Positions 60,263 to 64,000 of a stretch of 64,000 nt of DNA are shown one piece after another. The translations under genes were made by a program, and so were the position numbers. This DNA comes from Quillaja saponaria (lineage: Eukaryota; Streptophyta; Magnoliopsida; Fabales; Quillajaceae), in the NCBI GenBank assembly GCA_029379385.1, contig CM055617.1, positions 4,898,001-4,962,000 on the forward strand. Reading direction: 5' to 3'. The first letter of the stretch is position 1. Each line of letters opens with the position of its first letter. Below the pieces are notes generated by a model, which did no database searches, was not told the origin of the DNA, and saw nothing but the letters and a program-made list of their open reading frames with translations.

Positions 60263-60698
60263 GAGTTTGCGAAAAGCCTGCAATATGCAGAATTAGCAGG
60301 AGCTAGCTATTAATTTATACATGCAATTTCATGCACGTGGAGAATTTATTTCTATTACATATGTTTTCTATGAAAACTTATGCTTCTGTACTTTGTGGAA
60401 CGTAGAAGAATAAGTTCTGGTGCACAATTGATGGTGTAGATTGAGCCCATGTGCTATAAAACCACTTCTTTTATCTATAGTGTTTGATCATTATAATTTA
60501 AAAAAATATAAAGAATTTTTTTTTAGTGAAAAAAAGTGCAGAATAATGTACTGCACTATTAAAAAAATGAGTTTTGTTGGAGTGCCTTTTTTTTTTTTTT
60601 TTTTTTTAAACAAAAAGGGGCAGCTTTATATTTTTTGTAACATCAGGTTATGGATTTCGAACCCAAATTAATATTTTTGTAACAAGACGAACGAATTT

Positions 60699-61773
60699 AC
60701 TGATAAACCAATTCGTTGTTGTGTTTGAGTTACTTTTTAATTAGGGAGAGCCCATCTTTAATGTGACATAGATTATTATCATTTTTAAAGACAATAGTAG
60801 TATTATATACGGTCTCGTGAATTTGAGTAGTATTAACTGTTAAGTAAATATTGAAATGATAATATGATTTTCAATTAGTTGCGGAGTCTAAGTAAGATAG
60901 TTGATTATAATCTATTTGTGGTATTACATTGGAAAAACAAATATATTTTGTTCATTGATAGATTTTTTATAAAAAATTTAACATTATACATCAAAAGAAA
61001 ATACTAATTTTGAAAATAACTTAAAAAAATTATATTTTCAATAATTGCTCTAATTATTTGAACTTCAATTAATAAGACTCGAGTGAGTTATTAGAGAAAA
61101 ATTTTAATTATAAATTTTTGTAGCTAAGTTGACTCTTGCAACTTTCTTTCACATTCTTGTTCTGTTCATAAAACCTTTCTTATCATATGCTCGAGATGCT
61201 AACTTTATTAACTTTGGACAAAGCTGCCTATATTTTCTGTAACAGTACACCTTTCATATTCTTGGACAATACCATCCCTTGCCTTTCTTTGGTCCATCTT
61301 TTCAGCATTTGTTGTACATGAATCAATTTAATAACTCTCACATCAAGAACCAGAGCTATTAGAAGAAGTACAGTGTACCAAGTTAATTTCAAGCCAGTGT
61401 TTGTACTTGGCATGCGGTAATTGGATAAGTGATTTGTTTAGCCAATTTTTAAAAGTAGATACGAATCTCATCCCTTCTTATTTTTAAGAACTAGCAAAAA
61501 AATAATAATAATAATTTTAAAATTAAAATTTTTAAGTAAATTTTTTTAAACTAAATCAAGAGATTTTATTAATTGAACAACAAAACATACACATATTTTT
61601 TTACGAGAAATGGTTAAGAATTAATATGTACTTTCTCTTAATAAAATACATTTCATATCTATAAAAAATATGCAATATATATATCAACAATTTTCTTTTC
61701 TCTTTATGATATGTACCAAAACAAAGAGAATTTTTTAAGTTAGGGAAATAAATAAATTTCCTATTTAAGAAAA
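60699..61773. repeat. Tandem duplication of about 1.1 kb, copy 1
   Basis: Pairs with 61774-62880. Shared blocks include GATAAACCAAT(T/C)CGTTGTTG, ATAGATTATTATCATTT, AGCTGCCTATATTTTCT and CTTTTCTCTTTATGATATGT. The offset drifts from 1075 to 1107 bp, so divergence with indels is substantial and this is older than the 4 kb duplication. Confidence 0.85.
61228..61413 (-). other. Short ORF of 61 codons in the 1.1 kb repeat, unidentified
   Basis: An ATG-initiated frame encodes a hydrophobic segment (WYTVLLLIALVLD) followed by a basic helix (VIKLIHVQQMLKRWTKERQG). Copy 2 of the repeat (about 62319-62510) preserves the LDVRVIKLIHVQQMLKRWT block but has stops and a poly-T expansion inside it. The basic helix weakly recalls the N-terminus of some SAUR proteins. 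I cannot identify it; it may be a relic exon. Confidence 0.25.
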
Positions 61774-62880
61774 TTGATAAACCAATCCGTTGTTGCATTT
61801 GAGTTACTTTTCAATTAGAGAGAAAGCTCATCCTTCATGTTACATAGATTATTATCATTTGGAAAGACAATAGCAATATTATATATGGTCTCGTGAATTT
61901 AAATAGTATTAATTATTAAATAAACATTAAAATAATAATATGGTTTTCAATTAATTACGGAGTCTGAGTAAGATCGGTGATTATAATCTACTTGTATATT
62001 ACACGAAAAAATAAAATATATTTTGTTCAATTGATAGATTGTTTTAATAAAAACAATTAACATTATAAATATATATATATATATACTAATTTTGAAATGA
62101 ACTCAAAAAATTATATATTTTTTATAGTTGCTCTAATTATTTGAATATTAATTAATAAGACTCGAGTGACTTATAAGAGCTAAATTTTCATTATAAATTT
62201 TTGTAGCTTAGTTGACTCTTGCAACTTTCTTTCACATTCTTGTTCCGTTCATTCATAAAAATAAAACCTTTCTTATCATATGCTCAAGATGCTAACTTTA
62301 CTAACTTCGAACAAAGCTGCCTATATTTTCTATAATAGTACACCTTTCATAGTCTTGGACAATACCATCCTTGCCTTTTTTTTTTTTTTTTGTCCACCTT
62401 TTCAGCATTTGTTGTACATGAATCAATTTGATAACTCTCACATCTAGAATATGAGCTGTTAAAAGAACTACAATGTATCAAGTAAATTTCAAGCTAATAT
62501 TGTTTTTGGCTTGTGGTAACTAATAAGTGATTTGCTTAGTCATTCTATACAAATAATTTCGAATCACGTCCTTCTAATTTTTAAAAATCAGAAAAAGAAA
62601 AACAAGAAGTTAAATTCAAAATTAGAATTTAAAAAAAAAATAAAATTCTTTAAACTAAATTAAGAAATTTTATTAATTGAATACAAGATATATACATATT
62701 TTTACATTAAATTGTTAAGGATTAATGTTTACTTTCTTCTTACAGAAAGAAAATAAATTTCATATCTATAAAAAATATGCAATATATATATCAACCTTTT
62801 TCTTTTCTCTTTATGATATGTATCAAAACAAAGAGAACTTTTTATGTAAGGGAAAGAAATAAATTTCCCATTTAAGAAAA
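61774..62880. repeat. Tandem duplication of about 1.1 kb, copy 2
   Basis: Direct, diverged copy of 60699-61773. The final about 90 bp (GGGAAAGAAATAAATTTCCC region) recur once more near 62953-63000. Confidence 0.85.
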
Positions 62881-63182
62881 TGTCAATGTTAGGAGGAAAA
62901 AAAATAATTTGAAAATGGGTGAGAGTTCCATTTTTTTTCATTTAGCTTTTAAAATGTAGGAAATAAATTTCCCATCTAGAAAATTGGTGAAAATTGGTAA
63001 ATACCAATCTCATTATTTTGAGGAAAAAACCTCCCGCCATTATCGCTTACGGTCACAAACTCACATCTCACCAGAAACAGAGACATCAGACTAAGTAACT
63101 AAAGAATGAAACTTTGAAATCCATAGCGAAATTCTCTGTAACACCCTCCATTGCAGAAGAAGCTCACAAATTTTTACAAGGA

Positions 63183-64000
63183 ATGATGATGAAAGTTAAA
63201 GCTAAAAGTCCCAAATGGAAGTTAGGGCTACCAGTTTTATTCTTGCTTTGTTCCTTTTTCTTCTTTGCCGGCCTCTTCGTCTCTATGCTCCTTTCCCAGG
63301 ATTTGGGTGATGTACGATCAAGTTCGAGATTACTTGATGAATCGGTCGAGAATGAATACGAAGCTCAACCCAATGGTGAAAGTGGTGAAAGCTTTGTTGG
63401 GTCAATCCCATTTCAGGTAATTATAATCTTTGTTAGTCAGATCAAGGGTTCAATTTGATATGGAAATTTCAGGTAATTTGGATTATTGAATTGTTGATCC
63501 AGATAAAGTGGCACGCGTTATATGCTTTTCCTCAAATTTTAGAATTCTTATCTTTCCCAAAATTTCTGAACCAAATCTGGAAAATCATGCTTTTTCCTCT
63601 TGATTTAACTCTCTTCTTTCAAAAAACAATTTAAAAAAAATAATTACAGATAAAAAAAATAAAATTGATTTGCTACATTGAATGCATGAAGCCAAGTGGA
63701 AGGAGAGTAGTAAAAGATTATAGGGTGTGCAGGGGAGATTCTGAGAATGCTTACTGTGAGCATTTGATTCTGTAATTTCAGAATTAGGAGCTCTTAACTT
63801 TGATTTTCTTGCCCCTTAGAACTTTTGTTATTGATCGCAGGTTTTAAGTTGGAGACCAAGAGCACTTTATTTTCCAAACTTTGCGAGTCCAGAACTATGC
63901 AGAAATATTATTAAAATAGCAAAGGCAAATCTTGAACCATCAAGATTGGCTTTGCGAAAAGGGGAGACTGCTGAGAGCACCAAGGGGACTAGAACAAGGT
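63183..64000 (+). CDS. Prolyl 4-hydroxylase, N-terminal part (runs off the window)
   Basis: Exon 1 63183-63416 and exon 2 63841-63998; the final GT at 63999-64000 is probably the next donor. Exon 1 encodes a short basic cytosolic tail (MMMKVKAKSPKWKLG), one transmembrane helix (LPVLFLLCSFFFFAGLFVSM) and a luminal stem. Exon 2 opens the catalytic domain with VLSWRPRALYFPNFASPELC, LEPSRLALRKGETAESTKGT and RT. This is the plant P4H arrangement: type II membrane proteins of ER/Golgi that hydroxylate proline in extensins and arabinogalactan proteins using 2-oxoglutarate and Fe(II). The His-Asp-His iron ligands lie beyond the window. Three in-frame ATGs cluster at 63183-63191. Substrates include AGPs such as the one encoded at 30854-32520, a family-level remark only. 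Confidence 0.93.

Larger units (their letters stand above)
56290..60615. repeat. Tandem segmental duplication, unit B (about 4.3 kb)
   Basis: Direct copy of unit A. The offset is about 4050 bp in the left part and about 4460 bp in the right part, the difference being the 390 bp retained at 58493-58885. Carries RING exons 1-2 (broken) and an intact LEA-like gene. Confidence 0.92.
60263..63182. other. Intergenic with a two-copy 1.1 kb repeat
   Basis: About 2.9 kb. After the end of unit B it is dominated by the direct duplication at 60699-61773 and 61774-62880, plus a partial third copy of the unit end near 62953. A short ORF at 61228-61413 lies in the first copy. The last 150 bp are presumed promoter and 5' UTR of the prolyl 4-hydroxylase gene. 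Confidence 0.5.

Noticed and set aside
60655..60670. TTCGAACCC motif suggesting a tRNA T-arm
   Set aside because: No acceptor or D-arm partner nearby; surrounding sequence is AT-rich repeat DNA.
1..64000. CRISPR arrays, operons, phage or bacterial features
   Set aside because: The sequence is plant nuclear DNA; the repeats are microsatellites, tandem duplications and transposon remnants.

Overview
The window is nuclear DNA from a flowering plant, almost certainly a eudicot. It has split genes with GT-AG introns, long AT-rich intergenic stretches, plant-only families (DUF620, GASA/Snakin, PPR, classical AGP, PP2C clade D) and a plant RTE-clade LINE. I cannot name the species. From memory, several genes resemble neighbours on Arabidopsis chromosome 2: a TXNDC9-like protein, an LRR-WD40 protein, a P-class PPR protein, and the AGP9/SWIB pair. 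This suggests a conserved ancestral block.

Layout, left to right. 75-2927 (+) is a Pumilio-family gene with a nonsense codon and a problematic first splice junction. 3796-5745 (-) is a TXNDC9/phosducin-like gene with an RTE fragment in its first intron. 6847-7230 (-) is a GASA/Snakin gene with a one-base frameshift. 8045-16621 (-) is an intact ten-exon LRR-WD40 gene with a large foldback element in its eighth intron. 16622-21882 is AT-rich and geneless. 21883-24122 (+) is an intact DUF620 gene. 24123-30853 is mostly geneless, with MITE-like palindromes and two exon-like blocks. 30854-32520 (-) is an AGP9-like arabinogalactan protein gene with a frameshift. 35049-37186 (+) is a plastid-type SWIB protein. 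38534-40999 (+) is a large PPR gene broken by six one-base insertions. 42065-44290 (-) is an intact PP2C.

The right third is rearranged. 47109-47645 (+) is a DUF2828 C-terminal relic. 48257-54289 (-) is a RING-H2 E3 ligase gene whose RING exon is separated from exons 1-2 by an inserted RTE LINE (about 48772-51943). A segment of about 4 kb, carrying RING exons 1-2 and a small LEA-like gene, is tandemly duplicated (about 52250-56275 and 56290-60615). The two copies are damaged in complementary ways. The left copy lost about 390 bp of promoter-proximal DNA and has a broken LEA gene. The right copy keeps that DNA and an intact LEA gene, but lost 34 bp of RING exon 1 and has no RING exon of its own. 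A second, older duplication of about 1.1 kb follows at 60699-62880. The window ends inside a prolyl 4-hydroxylase gene (63183 to the edge).

The disrupted genes share one feature: nearly all lesions are single extra bases in otherwise well-preserved reading frames. That fits insertion-type consensus errors of a long-read assembly better than old pseudogenes, although some lesions (RING, LEA copy A, DUF2828) look biological. I found no operon, CRISPR array, rRNA or convincing tRNA. I did not find a convincing new biological system. The duplicated RING/LEA locus and the intronic foldback are the parts most worth a second look.
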